This document shows positions 1 through 6,781 of a stretch of 18,255 bases of DNA, one piece after another. The notes beneath the pieces are model-generated. The model was not told where the DNA came from, searched no databases, and saw nothing but the letters and a program-made list of their open reading frames with translations. Origin of the DNA: an uncultured Clostridia bacterium (GTDB taxonomy: Bacteria; Bacillota; Clostridia; TANB77; CAG-508). The number at the start of each line of letters is the position of its first letter. Position 1 is the stretch's first letter. The stretch spans positions 1 through 18,255 of the forward strand of contig CANRFS010000009.1 of assembly GCA_947629965.1 (NCBI GenBank). The letters run 5' to 3'. A program made the translations under genes and the position numbers.

Positions 1-231
1 AAATCAGATTACATACCATGTATAGCATGGGGAAGAAATGCAAGATTTTGTGAAAACATGGAAGTTGGAACAGAAGTTAAAATAGTAGGTAGAGTTCAAA
101 GCAGAATTTATGAAAAGAAACATGAAGATGGTAGTGTAGAACAAAGAGTTGCCTACGAAGTTTCAATTGGAAGTTTAGAAGTGATAGATAAAAAAGAAGA
201 AGATAATCAGTCAAACGAGCAAGCAATTTAG
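1..231 (+). CDS. ssb: Single-stranded DNA-binding protein, C-terminal part (5' truncated)
   Basis: The first base is already in frame and the frame ends at TAG 229-231, leaving 76 residues of the protein's C-terminal part. The text SDYIPCIAWGRNARF, then EVGTEVKIVGR, then RVAYEVSIGSLEVI resembles the second half of the SSB/PriB OB fold, where an I-x-W-G strand is followed by a G-x-x-V-x-V-x-G-R strand and a closing strand. The C-terminal tail is short and acidic (KKEEDNQSNEQAI) and lacks the DDDIPF-like tip that housekeeping SSB proteins use to recruit partners. It may therefore be a secondary or truncated-tail SSB paralogue. Family assignment is from remembered motifs; the missing N-terminus prevents a firmer call. 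Confidence 0.72.
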   Translation, partial: KSDYIPCIAWGRNARFCENMEVGTEVKIVGRVQSRIYEKKHEDGSVEQRVAYEVSIGSLEVIDKKEEDNQSNEQAI

Positions 232-242
232 ATATTATATTT

Positions 243-280
243 GTTCCTGTACGATAAAGTATTGTATGGGGACTTTTTTT
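243..280 (+). terminator. Rho-independent terminator of the ssb-like gene
   Basis: Arms 243-256 and 260-273 pair over 14 positions, four of them G-U wobbles in RNA. The loop is AAG and a run of seven T follows at 274-280. It lies 12 bases after the ssb-like stop codon. Confidence 0.85.
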
Positions 281-291
281 ATGCTCAATAG

Positions 292-320
292 TTGTAAGAA
301 TATTTTTTATATGATAAGAT
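292..320 (+). promoter_or_regulatory. Possible sigma-A promoter for the membrane protein gene
   Basis: TTGTAA at 292-297, a 17-base spacer, then TAAGAT at 315-320. If real, the palindromic repeat at 334-515 would lie in the 5' untranslated leader of the gene that starts at 539. Both hexamers are imperfect. Confidence 0.4.
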
Positions 321-333
321 ATTTAAGTAAAAG

Positions 334-515
334 AAATTGTAATTTGTTTAAGTTATTACTGTAAAATAGTTTAATATAATTTTTTCAAGACGTCCTTCTT
401 CACCAAAATTATTATTTCATAATAATTTTGGATTCGAAGCTCCTATTTCAAAAATTATATTTAAACTATTTTACGAATTAAATTAACTTAAAAACATTTA
501 AACAAATGACAATTT
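334..515. repeat. Palindromic dispersed element, copy 1
   Basis: This element fills most of the 307-base gap between the ssb-like gene and the gene at 539. The core, 361-474, begins and ends with inverted repeats of about 24 bases (GTAAAATAGTTTAA on the left). It also contains a perfect 13-bp hairpin with a TTC loop at 403-431. Bases 354-474 are identical to 3594-3714. Outer arms (334-351 and about 498-515) also pair with each other at 17 of 18 positions but differ in sequence from the arms of copy 2. There is no ORF. It is either a MITE-like non-autonomous element or a structured RNA/attenuator. Base 515 is 9 bases before the AAAGGAG binding site of the next gene. Confidence 0.85.
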
Positions 516-538
516 GCCAAATATAAAAGGAGAAAACA

Positions 539-2179
539 ATGAAAAAAGAGATAGATAATAAGAGTATAAGATTTAATATTTTAGCTATTTTGTTAATAGC
601 GATTTTCTGCTTTTCCATAACGCCAATAACATTTCAAAATGATACATTTTACACCATAAAAATTGGTGAGCATATCTTGCAAAATGGAATTGACATGCAG
701 GATCCATTTTCTTTTCATAATTTAAAATATACTTATCCGCATTGGTTATATGATGTATTAATTTATTTAATTTATAACATAGGCGGATTTATGGGAATAT
801 ATATATCTACAGTTGCTTTGTGTATGATGCTAGGTATACTAATGTATATTACAAATGTAAAATTAACCAAAAATAAATTGACCTCATTTGTAATAACCAT
901 GGGAGCAATGTATTTATTACGAAACTTTATTACAGCTAGAGCACAACTTGCTACATTTATTTTATTTATTCTTACAATATATTTTATAGAGCAGTTTTTA
1001 GATACAAAGAAAAAACGATATGCTATAGGGCTTGTTATTATACCTATAATTATTGCTAATCTTCACGTTGCAGTATTTCCATTTTACTTTATCCTTTATT
1101 TACCATACATAGGAGAATACATGATATATATACTATCAAATTCAGGAATTATAGTAACTACAAGCAAAATAAATAGCCTTCATAAAAAATTAAAAAAAGT
1201 TGAAGACGAAAACAAAATAGCAGAAATAAAGGATAAAATATTAAAGTTAGAAGAAAAAAATAATAAATTACAAAAAAGATATGAAAAATCAAATGCAAAT
1301 CCATATAAAATAAAAATTAGAGGTAACGATACAGTAAAATTGCTTATAGTAATAATGATTATATGTATTTTTACCGGACTTTTAACACCACTTGGAACTA
1401 CTCCATATACATATTTATTAAAAACAATGCAAGGTAATACAACACATAGTATTAGCGAGCATTTGCCACTTACATTAGTAAATGATTTAAAATTTATGTG
1501 TACACTTATGATATTTGTAGCAATATTAATGTTTACAGATACTAAAATAAGGCTAAGCGATTTATTTATGCTAGGTGGATTAGTACTTCTAACGTTTTAT
1601 ACAAGAAGACAGGAATCAATGTTTATATTAATGTGTTCATTTATACTAAACAGATTAATATGTTCAATGTTTGATAAATATAGTCCAAATTCGTGTGAAA
1701 AAACAATAGAAACAATATGCAGACCTTTGCCAATGATATCAACAATTGCAATAGTGTTAGTATTATGTTTGAGTATGTATAAGCCAAAAATAGGAACTCA
1801 TTTTGTAGAAGAAAAGTCTTATCCAGTAGATGCAGCTACATATATACTAGACAATTTAGATGTAAAAAATATTAGATTATACAATGAATATAATTACGGA
1901 AGTTATTTGTTATATAGAGGAATACCAGTATTTATAGATTCAAGAGCAGATTTATATGCTCCAGAATTTAATGAAGGTGTAAGCGTATTTGATGATTTTA
2001 TGAATCTATCAAATTTAAATATTAGTAATATAGAAGAAACATTAGATAAGTACGATATTACTCATATGATAATGTATAAAAACGCAAAATTAAGAACATT
2101 TATAAAGCAAGATGAAGAAAAATATAATTTACTTTATGAAGACGATTATTTCTGTATTTACGAAAGAAAGAAGGTATAA
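539..2179 (+). CDS. Multi-spanning membrane protein, GT-C glycosyltransferase-like
   Basis: The product has 546 residues and starts at ATG 539 after AAAGGAG. The layout is an N-terminal membrane segment (about 10-30), a first outside loop holding Q-N-D-T (33-36) and later D-P-F-S-F (about 55-59) and P-H-W-L (about 67-70), then several hydrophobic segments. A charged coiled-coil-like stretch lies at about 211-252, more membrane segments run to about 410, and a soluble C-terminal domain at about 415-546 contains R-G-I-P-V-F-I-D-S-R-A-D. An acidic residue in the first loop, many membrane spans and a soluble tail are typical of GT-C enzymes that use lipid-linked sugars. The inserted coiled coil is unusual. 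The gene leads a co-directional run with lspA and rluD, which starts immediately downstream. The exact substrate cannot be told. The GT-C assignment is by architecture, not by a diagnostic motif. Confidence 0.6.
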   Translation: MKKEIDNKSIRFNILAILLIAIFCFSITPITFQNDTFYTIKIGEHILQNGIDMQDPFSFHNLKYTYPHWLYDVLIYLIYNIGGFMGIYISTVALCMMLGILMYITNVKLTKNKLTSFVITMGAMYLLRNFITARAQLATFILFILTIYFIEQFLDTKKKRYAIGLVIIPIIIANLHVAVFPFYFILYLPYIGEYMIYILSNSGIIVTTSKINSLHKKLKKVEDENKIAEIKDKILKLEEKNNKLQKRYEKSNANPYKIKIRGNDTVKLLIVIMIICIFTGLLTPLGTTPYTYLLKTMQGNTTHSISEHLPLTLVNDLKFMCTLMIFVAILMFTDTKIRLSDLFMLGGLVLLTFYTRRQESMFILMCSFILNRLICSMFDKYSPNSCEKTIETICRPLPMISTIAIVLVLCLSMYKPKIGTHFVEEKSYPVDAATYILDNLDVKNIRLYNEYNYGSYLLYRGIPVFIDSRADLYAPEFNEGVSVFDDFMNLSNLNISNIEETLDKYDITHMIMYKNAKLRTFIKQDEEKYNLLYEDDYFCIYERKKV

Positions 2180-2183
2180 TAAG

Positions 2184-2673
2184 ATTAAAGAAAATAAAAA
2201 ATTAATAATTTTGGCAATAATAATAATTTGTATAATTATTCTTGACCAAATAGTAAAATTTATAATAATAAAAAACATATATAATTCTAGTATTATAGCC
2301 ATAAATGGAGTATTAAATTTTACATACACAGAAAACAGAGGACGGGGCATTTGGAATAGGAAATAACAGCACAATAATGTTTGTAATAGTAAGTGCCATT
2401 ATAATTACACTAATAATAAAATTTATATTATCAAAGAAAAATGAGCTATCTTTGTACATAATATTGAGCTTAGGACTAATACTTGCTGGTGGAATAGCAA
2501 ATTTAATTGATAGAATTTTTAGAGGATTTGTTGTAGATTATATAGATATTAGCCCGTTAATAAAATATCCAGTATTTAATATAGCAGATATGTGCATAGT
2601 AATAGGATGCGTAGCTATTGCAATAAATTTGGTTGTTAATATAATAAAAGATAGAAAAAAATGTAATTCATAG
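2184..2673 (+). CDS. lspA: Lipoprotein signal peptidase II, read through a +1 frame change at CGG
   Basis: LspA is the integral-membrane aspartyl protease that cleaves prolipoproteins after diacylglyceryl transfer. Frame 1 (to codon GGA 2340-2342) gives the first membrane helix with I-L-D-Q and ends in T-E-N-R-G. The frame starting at 2344 gives G-A-F-G-I-G and the rest, including A-N-L-I-D-R and F-N-I-A-D-M, which carry the two catalytic aspartates of the family. Joined by omitting C2343, the product is about 162 residues, the usual LspA length, and restores the conserved N-x-G-(A/G)-A-F motif. Without the shift, frame 1 stops at TAA 2364-2366. No ATG, GTG or TTG starts the expected N-terminus: ATT 2184, nine bases after GAAGG, would give (M)KENKKLIILA. 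An ATG at 2136, inside the upstream gene, is the alternative. Either recoded, or a pseudogene, or a sequence error; see findings. Confidence 0.85.
2340..2348 (+). other. Candidate +1 recoding site in lspA (GGA CGG GGC)
   Basis: The upstream frame reads GGA CGG GGC ATT, and the functional frame reads GGA (C) GGG GCA TTT. The in-frame CGG is at 2343-2345. Skipping one base here, and only here, yields the family motif N-R-G-G-A-F. Confidence 0.6.
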
Positions 2674-2682
2674 GAGAATTTA

Positions 2683-3591
2683 ATGCAAGAATATAAAATA
2701 AAAGAAGATGAAGAGAATATTAGAATAGACAAAGTAATTGGAAATATAGAAAAAGATTTATCAAGAACAGCTATTCAAAGAATGATAGAAGAGGGAAGTA
2801 TTTTAGTAAATAAAAAGCAAGTAAAGGTGTCATATAAAGTAGCTGAAGGAGATAGCATTACAATATATGAGAAAAAGCCGGAAGAAATAGATTTAAAACC
2901 TCAAAATATTCCTTTAAATATTATTTATGAAGATGATGATATACTAATTATAAATAAAGAAAAGGGAATGGTAGTACATCCTGGAGCAGGAAATCCAGAT
3001 AGAACTTTGGTTAATGCAGTTATGGCAAAATGTAAGGAAAGCCTATCTGGAATAGGAGGCAAAATACGTCCAGGAGTTGTTCATAGAATAGATAAAGACA
3101 CATCAGGATTAGTTATAATTGCAAAAAATGACAAAGCACATATTAATATAAGTAATCAGATAAAAAATAGAGAAGTTAAAAAAACTTATCTTGCATTAGT
3201 AAGGGGCAATATAAAAGAAAATGAAGCAGTTATCAATATGCCTATTGGAAGAAGCACAAAAGACAGAAAGAAAATGGCAGTAGATAAAAATGGAAAAGAA
3301 GCTATAACAGAGTTCAAAGTATTAAAAAGATATGATGGATTTACATATATAGAAGTAAATATAAAAACAGGAAGAACACATCAAATAAGGGTACATATGG
3401 CAGAAATAGGGCATCCAATTGTAGGAGATGAAGTATATTCAAATGGTAAGAACCCATTTGGCATACACGGACAAATGCTACATGCGTATAAACTAAAATT
3501 TGTACATCCAACTACAAAAAAAGAAGTAGAATTCGAAGCCCCATTGCCAGAATATTTTAAAGATATATTAGATAAATTGTTGTTTGTTTAA
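2683..3591 (+). CDS. rluD: 23S rRNA pseudouridine synthase, RluA/RluD family
   Basis: The product has 302 residues and starts at ATG 2683 after AGGAG, nine bases past the lspA stop. An S4 RNA-binding domain (about 12-62) is followed by the catalytic domain. The catalytic motif H-R-I-D-K-D-T-S-G is at 134-142, with D137 the expected nucleophile. R-T-H-Q-I-R-V-H and the C-terminal H-P-x-T-K-K strands are also typical of the family. It converts specific uridines of 23S rRNA (helix 69 region in RluD itself) to pseudouridine. The lspA-rluD order is common in Firmicutes, which supports both calls. The last codons and the TAA stop (3589-3591) lie inside the outer left arm of the palindromic element, so that element shapes the C-terminus (K-L-L-F-V). 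Family member (RluD versus another RluA-type enzyme) is inferred from context. Confidence 0.92.
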   Translation: MQEYKIKEDEENIRIDKVIGNIEKDLSRTAIQRMIEEGSILVNKKQVKVSYKVAEGDSITIYEKKPEEIDLKPQNIPLNIIYEDDDILIINKEKGMVVHPGAGNPDRTLVNAVMAKCKESLSGIGGKIRPGVVHRIDKDTSGLVIIAKNDKAHINISNQIKNREVKKTYLALVRGNIKENEAVINMPIGRSTKDRKKMAVDKNGKEAITEFKVLKRYDGFTYIEVNIKTGRTHQIRVHMAEIGHPIVGDEVYSNGKNPFGIHGQMLHAYKLKFVHPTTKKEVEFEAPLPEYFKDILDKLLFV

Positions 3592-3755
3592 TTTATTACT
3601 GTAAAATAGTTTAATATAATTTTTTCAAGACGTCCTTCTTCACCAAAATTATTATTTCATAATAATTTTGGATTCGAAGCTCCTATTTCAAAAATTATAT
3701 TTAAACTATTTTACTAATCAAATTAACTTAAACAATTATATAAACAACAATTTAT
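3572..3755. repeat. Palindromic dispersed element, copy 2
   Basis: The core 3601-3714 is identical, base for base by eye, to 361-474, and identity extends left to 3594. The same terminal inverted repeats and inner 13-bp hairpin (3643-3671) are present, in the same orientation relative to transcription. The outermost arms form their own inverted repeat: ATAAATTGTTGTTT on the left, and its complement ending at 3755. They differ from the arms of copy 1 while staying self-complementary. The element occupies the whole rluD-rluB gap, with its left arm inside the rluD coding end and its right arm 17 bases before the rluB start. Confidence 0.88.
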
Positions 3756-3771
3756 GAGTAAAGGGAATTTT

Positions 3772-4491
3772 ATGGAAGAAATTAGATTACAAAAATTTTT
3801 AGCAGAAAACGGAGTTGCATCAAGAAGAAAATGCGAAGAATTAATTGAAAATGGAAAAGTTAAAGTAAATGATGAAATAGTCACAAAACTTGGTACAAAA
3901 ATTAATCCAGATAAAGACACAGTAGAATATAATGGTAAAAGAATAGAGAAATCCAAAAAGGAATATACATATATACTTTTAAATAAGCCAATTGACTATG
4001 TAACAACAGTAAAAGATCAATTTAATAGGAAGACTGTACTTGACCTAGTAAAAACAAATAAAAGATTAGTACCAGTAGGAAGACTCGATATGTACACATC
4101 AGGTGCAATTATTCTTACGGATGACGGAGATTTCGTATATAAAGTAACACATCCAAAACACGAAATAGAAAAAACATATAATGTAACAATAGTTGGAAAA
4201 GTAAGTAATGAAGAAGTACAGCAGCTAAGAAATGGTGTTGATATAGGAGATTTTGTTACTAGCAAGGCAAAGGTTAAAATTCTAAAAATAGATGAAGAAA
4301 AAAATATAAGTAGACTTCAAATTACAATCCATGAGGGCAAAAACAGGCAAATAAGAAGAATGTGCGAAGCAATAGGAAAGAGAGTTTTAAGTTTGCATAG
4401 AAGTAAAATAGGCAGTATTTCAGTTAAGGAACTAAAAATTGGTACATGGAGATATTTAAAAAAATCAGAAATAGAAAATTTACTTAAATAA
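3772..4491 (+). CDS. rluB: Pseudouridine synthase, RsuA/RluB family
   Basis: The start is placed at ATG 3772 because AAAGGG at 3760-3765 lies six bases upstream. ATG 3754 would have no binding site and would add six residues from repeat-element DNA. The product is then 239 residues. An S4 domain covers about 3-50 (R-L-Q-K-F-L-A-E-N-G-V-A-S-R-R). The catalytic motif G-R-L-D-M-Y-T-S-G follows, with aspartate 106. The C-terminal G-K-N-R-Q-I-R-R-M motif is typical of RsuA/RluB/RluE/RluF enzymes. The probable role is isomerisation of a uridine in 23S rRNA (U2605 region for RluB), though a 16S target as for RsuA cannot be excluded. It is co-directional with rluD but separated by the palindromic element, so expression may depend on that element or on a promoter within it. 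Confidence 0.85.
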   Translation: MEEIRLQKFLAENGVASRRKCEELIENGKVKVNDEIVTKLGTKINPDKDTVEYNGKRIEKSKKEYTYILLNKPIDYVTTVKDQFNRKTVLDLVKTNKRLVPVGRLDMYTSGAIILTDDGDFVYKVTHPKHEIEKTYNVTIVGKVSNEEVQQLRNGVDIGDFVTSKAKVKILKIDEEKNISRLQITIHEGKNRQIRRMCEAIGKRVLSLHRSKIGSISVKELKIGTWRYLKKSEIENLLK

Positions 4492-4495
4492 AAGC

Positions 4496-4524
4496 TTGAA
4501 AAAATACTTTATTAAACATATAAT
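4496..4524 (+). promoter_or_regulatory. Sigma-A promoter of the S1-domain gene
   Basis: TTGAAA at 4496-4501, a 17-base spacer, and a perfect TATAAT at 4519-4524, 38 bases before the preferred ATG. It starts just after the rluB stop, and no terminator separates the two genes. Confidence 0.8.
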
Positions 4525-4561
4525 ATAATAAAATATACCAAAGATAAAGGGGATGGATTAT

Positions 4562-5437
4562 ATGGATTATATTCAAAAATTTATTCCAGAAGGTTGGAGC
4601 GATGTTAATAAAGAATTTTCACTAGAAGAATTAAATACAGCATCTATAAATGGGAATATAATGCAAGCTAAAGTAAAAAGATGCGATAGCAATTATAATC
4701 TGTATTTGGATTTAGGAAATGATCTTACAGGAATTATACCAAGAGAAGAAGTAGAGGCAATAAATGTAGACGAAACAGGATTCCCAAAACCCAATATCTG
4801 CATGAGTAAGATAAATAAATTTGTGCAATTTAAGGTAAAAGACACTAGCAAAAAAGATGCAATTATACTATCTAGAAAAGCCGTAGGAAAAGAAGCTATA
4901 AATTGGATGAAAAACGAATTAAAAGAAGGCATGTGTGTTTGTGGAATAGTAAGAAATATTAGACCATATGGTGCATTTGTTGAAATAGGTGGAGGAATAG
5001 TAGGACTAGTTCATATAGAAGATATTTCTGTTGCAAGGATAAAAACACCTTATGAGAGGTTTAAAATTGGACAAAAGATAAAAATTATGATAAAATCTAT
5101 AGATAGAAAAACAAATAGATTAATTTTGAGCTATAAAGAAATGCTTGGAACATGGAAAGAAAATATTGAAGATTTTCATGAAGGAATGACAGTTAAAGGA
5201 ATAGCTAGAGAAACAGAAAAATCTAAAAATGGTATATTTATTGAATTAAAGCCAAATCTTATTGGACTTGCAGAATATAAAGAAAATATAGAATATGGAC
5301 AAAATGTAGATGTTTATATTAAAAGAATTATACCAGAAAAGAAAAAAATTAAATTAGTAATTGTAGATAATAGTAAAAATTATATCACTGATAAAACTAA
5401 TTTAAGCAGAGGACATAGTGCCTCTACCTTATATTAA
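4562..5437 (+). CDS. S1-domain RNA-binding protein
   Basis: ATG 4562 is preferred: AAAGGGG at 4546-4552 is nine bases upstream of it, whereas it directly abuts ATG 4553 (three residues longer). The product is 291 residues. Counted from 4553, three S1-type OB folds are visible. The first, at about 37-110, is diverged and has L-Y-L-D-L-G then G-I-I-P-R-E-E. The central one, at about 123-200, is canonical (G-I-V-R-N-I-R-P-Y-G-A-F-V-E-I-G-G-G, then G-L-V-H-I-E-D-I-S, ending R-L-I-L-S-Y-K). The third, at about 210-275, is diverged. This resembles the short ribosomal-protein-S1 homologues (YpfD-like) of Firmicutes, which bind mRNA or ribosomes. It does not show the IspH fusion seen in some Clostridia. 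The exact role is not determinable. Confidence 0.75.
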   Translation: MDYIQKFIPEGWSDVNKEFSLEELNTASINGNIMQAKVKRCDSNYNLYLDLGNDLTGIIPREEVEAINVDETGFPKPNICMSKINKFVQFKVKDTSKKDAIILSRKAVGKEAINWMKNELKEGMCVCGIVRNIRPYGAFVEIGGGIVGLVHIEDISVARIKTPYERFKIGQKIKIMIKSIDRKTNRLILSYKEMLGTWKENIEDFHEGMTVKGIARETEKSKNGIFIELKPNLIGLAEYKENIEYGQNVDVYIKRIIPEKKKIKLVIVDNSKNYITDKTNLSRGHSASTLY

Positions 5438-5457
5438 AATTTAAGGAGGCTATGATT

Positions 5458-6393
5458 ATGGTAGAAGATAATGAAATAAAAACAGAAGTATCACCTTTTG
5501 CAATTAGGGAAGGTGAAATAAAAACATTTGATGGTAAAGATGGATATGTATCTATGAACCAAATAATACATAAAATAAATGTAGGGCATATTACGGATAT
5601 TCATTTTAAAATAATGGAACTTGTAAATGAATTTGAGTTTATAACATCAAGGCAAATTTATCAAATATTAGTACATCAAGGTGAAGATATAAAATCACAA
5701 GATAAATTAAATAATAAATTAGAACAATTAGTAAAATCAAAAATATTGACAAGATATTATTTTACAGCAGAAGAAGGAAAATGTATATATAGAATATATT
5801 GCCTAGAAAAAATGGGTAAATATTTACTTAATTCTAGAGGTGTTGAATGCAAATGGCAACCTACAGATAATACTAAAACCGTAGCGATGATAAAAAAACG
5901 TTTAGCAGGAAACCAAGTAATTATAGCATATTTAAGAAAGGTGTCTGCATTTGATAAATATACTATTAAACCAACACTTACAGCTAAAAAAACAGGAAAA
6001 ATATTTAAATGTCAGGCGGGAGTAAAATTATCAAAAAATGGTAAGTCAATAGATTTTATTTTTGAAACTATAAGAAGAGAAGAAGATTGGGAAAACAAAT
6101 TAATTGATAGAATGAAATTATATATAGATTTCTATGAAAATTTTGTAACATTTGATTCTGGATTTGAAACAAAGCCACAACTGATATTAGTTGCAGAAGA
6201 TACAAAGCATATGGCAGAAATATTAAAAGTAATTGTAACTAATAAATTAGAAATACCAAACTTAAAATTACTATTTACAACAGATTTAAGGCAAAATAGC
6301 GAAACACTTGAAAAATCTTTAGTAGAGTTTACAACAGATGAGACAACAGGTAAATTTAAAATAGGAGAAGTAAATTTAAAGATATTAGGGTAA
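5458..6393 (+). CDS. Replication-relaxation-like winged-helix protein
   Basis: ATG 5458 is chosen because AAGGAGG at 5443-5449 is eight bases upstream. ATG 5452 would leave only two bases. The product is 311 residues. An N-terminal winged helix-turn-helix at about 40-125 is suggested by I-M-E-L-V-N-E-F-E-F-I-T-S-R-Q-I-Y-Q-I-L and a basic wing (S-K-I-L-T-R-Y-Y-F). The C-terminal part has alternating strands and helices (S-I-D-F-I-F-E-T-I-R-R-E-E, later P-Q-L-I-L-V-A-E-D). This arrangement recalls the replication-relaxation family found on conjugative plasmids and ICEs near VirD4-type coupling ATPases. One such ATPase lies 0.4 kb downstream here, on the other strand. The gene is 20 bases behind the S1 gene, so the two are probably co-transcribed. 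A nuclease-like fold is possible but no catalytic triad is evident. Identification is tentative. Confidence 0.55.
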   Translation: MVEDNEIKTEVSPFAIREGEIKTFDGKDGYVSMNQIIHKINVGHITDIHFKIMELVNEFEFITSRQIYQILVHQGEDIKSQDKLNNKLEQLVKSKILTRYYFTAEEGKCIYRIYCLEKMGKYLLNSRGVECKWQPTDNTKTVAMIKKRLAGNQVIIAYLRKVSAFDKYTIKPTLTAKKTGKIFKCQAGVKLSKNGKSIDFIFETIRREEDWENKLIDRMKLYIDFYENFVTFDSGFETKPQLILVAEDTKHMAEILKVIVTNKLEIPNLKLLFTTDLRQNSETLEKSLVEFTTDETTGKFKIGEVNLKILG

Positions 6394-6422
6394 AAATGAC
6401 ACTATCTAAGTAAAATGTATAT

Positions 6423-6451
6423 TTGACAATTATTGAAAAAAATATTATAAT
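6423..6451 (+). promoter_or_regulatory. Perfect consensus sigma-A promoter for the zinc-finger gene
   Basis: TTGACA at 6423-6428, a 17-base spacer, and TATAAT at 6446-6451: every consensus base is present. It predicts strong independent transcription of the 64-residue protein 58 bases downstream. Confidence 0.88.
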
Positions 6452-6509
6452 TATTATGTAACTTTTTAATAGCCAGAATAAATTAATTAATAATCTGGAG
6501 GTAATTTTA

Positions 6510-6704
6510 ATGGGAAAATATAAACAATGCACTTGGTGCGATGGAGACGGAAAGCAGAAGTGTGACAGGTGTAATGGCTCAGGAAAAGTTAAAGGAAATG
6601 TAAACTTTAACAAGGATTACACTTGTAGCAAATGCGGTGGCAGTGGAGAAATAAGTTGTAGATTTTGTGGAGGTTTTGGACAAATCTACATATCTGAAGA
6701 TTAA
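6510..6704 (+). CDS. Stand-alone DnaJ-type zinc-finger protein
   Basis: The product has 64 residues. It starts at ATG 6510, eight bases after GGAGG at 6497-6501. Four C-x-x-C-x-G-x-G units can be read: C-T-W-C-D-G-D-G, C-D-R-C-N-G-S-G, C-S-K-C-G-G-S-G and C-R-F-C-G-G-F-G. These match the cysteine-rich central domain of DnaJ, which binds two zinc ions and contacts unfolded protein. Neither a J domain nor a substrate-binding C-terminal domain is present, and the ORF is too short for either. Its own consensus promoter and a following strong terminator make it a monocistronic gene. A role as a small zinc-dependent chaperone or assembly factor is inference. Confidence 0.82.
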   Translation: MGKYKQCTWCDGDGKQKCDRCNGSGKVKGNVNFNKDYTCSKCGGSGEISCRFCGGFGQIYISED

Positions 6705-6735
6705 AGGGTAATTGCTAATTGCTATTAAAAGTTAC

Positions 6736-6770
6736 AAATAAGGGAATTCTAAATTAGAATTCCCTTATTT
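6736..6770. terminator. Bidirectional terminator between convergent genes
   Basis: A perfect inverted repeat with 17-base arms (AAATAAGGGAATTCTAA on the left) flanks a single central base. It sits 31 bases after the zinc-finger stop. It is only 11 bases after TAA 6784-6782 of the extended coupling-ATPase frame, but 84 bases after that gene's unshifted TGA stop at 6857-6855. Confidence 0.85.
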
Positions 6771-6781
6771 CTATTTTATTC

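Noticed and set aside
403..431. Inner hairpin of the repeat as a terminator
   Set aside because: It is AT-rich and not followed by a T-run; genes downstream seem to need transcription through it.
430..450. GGATTCGAAGCTCC in the repeat core as a tRNA T-arm
   Set aside because: The TTCGAA resemblance is local; there is no acceptor stem, anticodon arm or D arm at proper distances.
2112..2366. Separate 84-residue ORF upstream of a 98-residue ORF
   Set aside because: Together they form one LspA; the two pieces meet exactly in the family motif, so they are not two genes.
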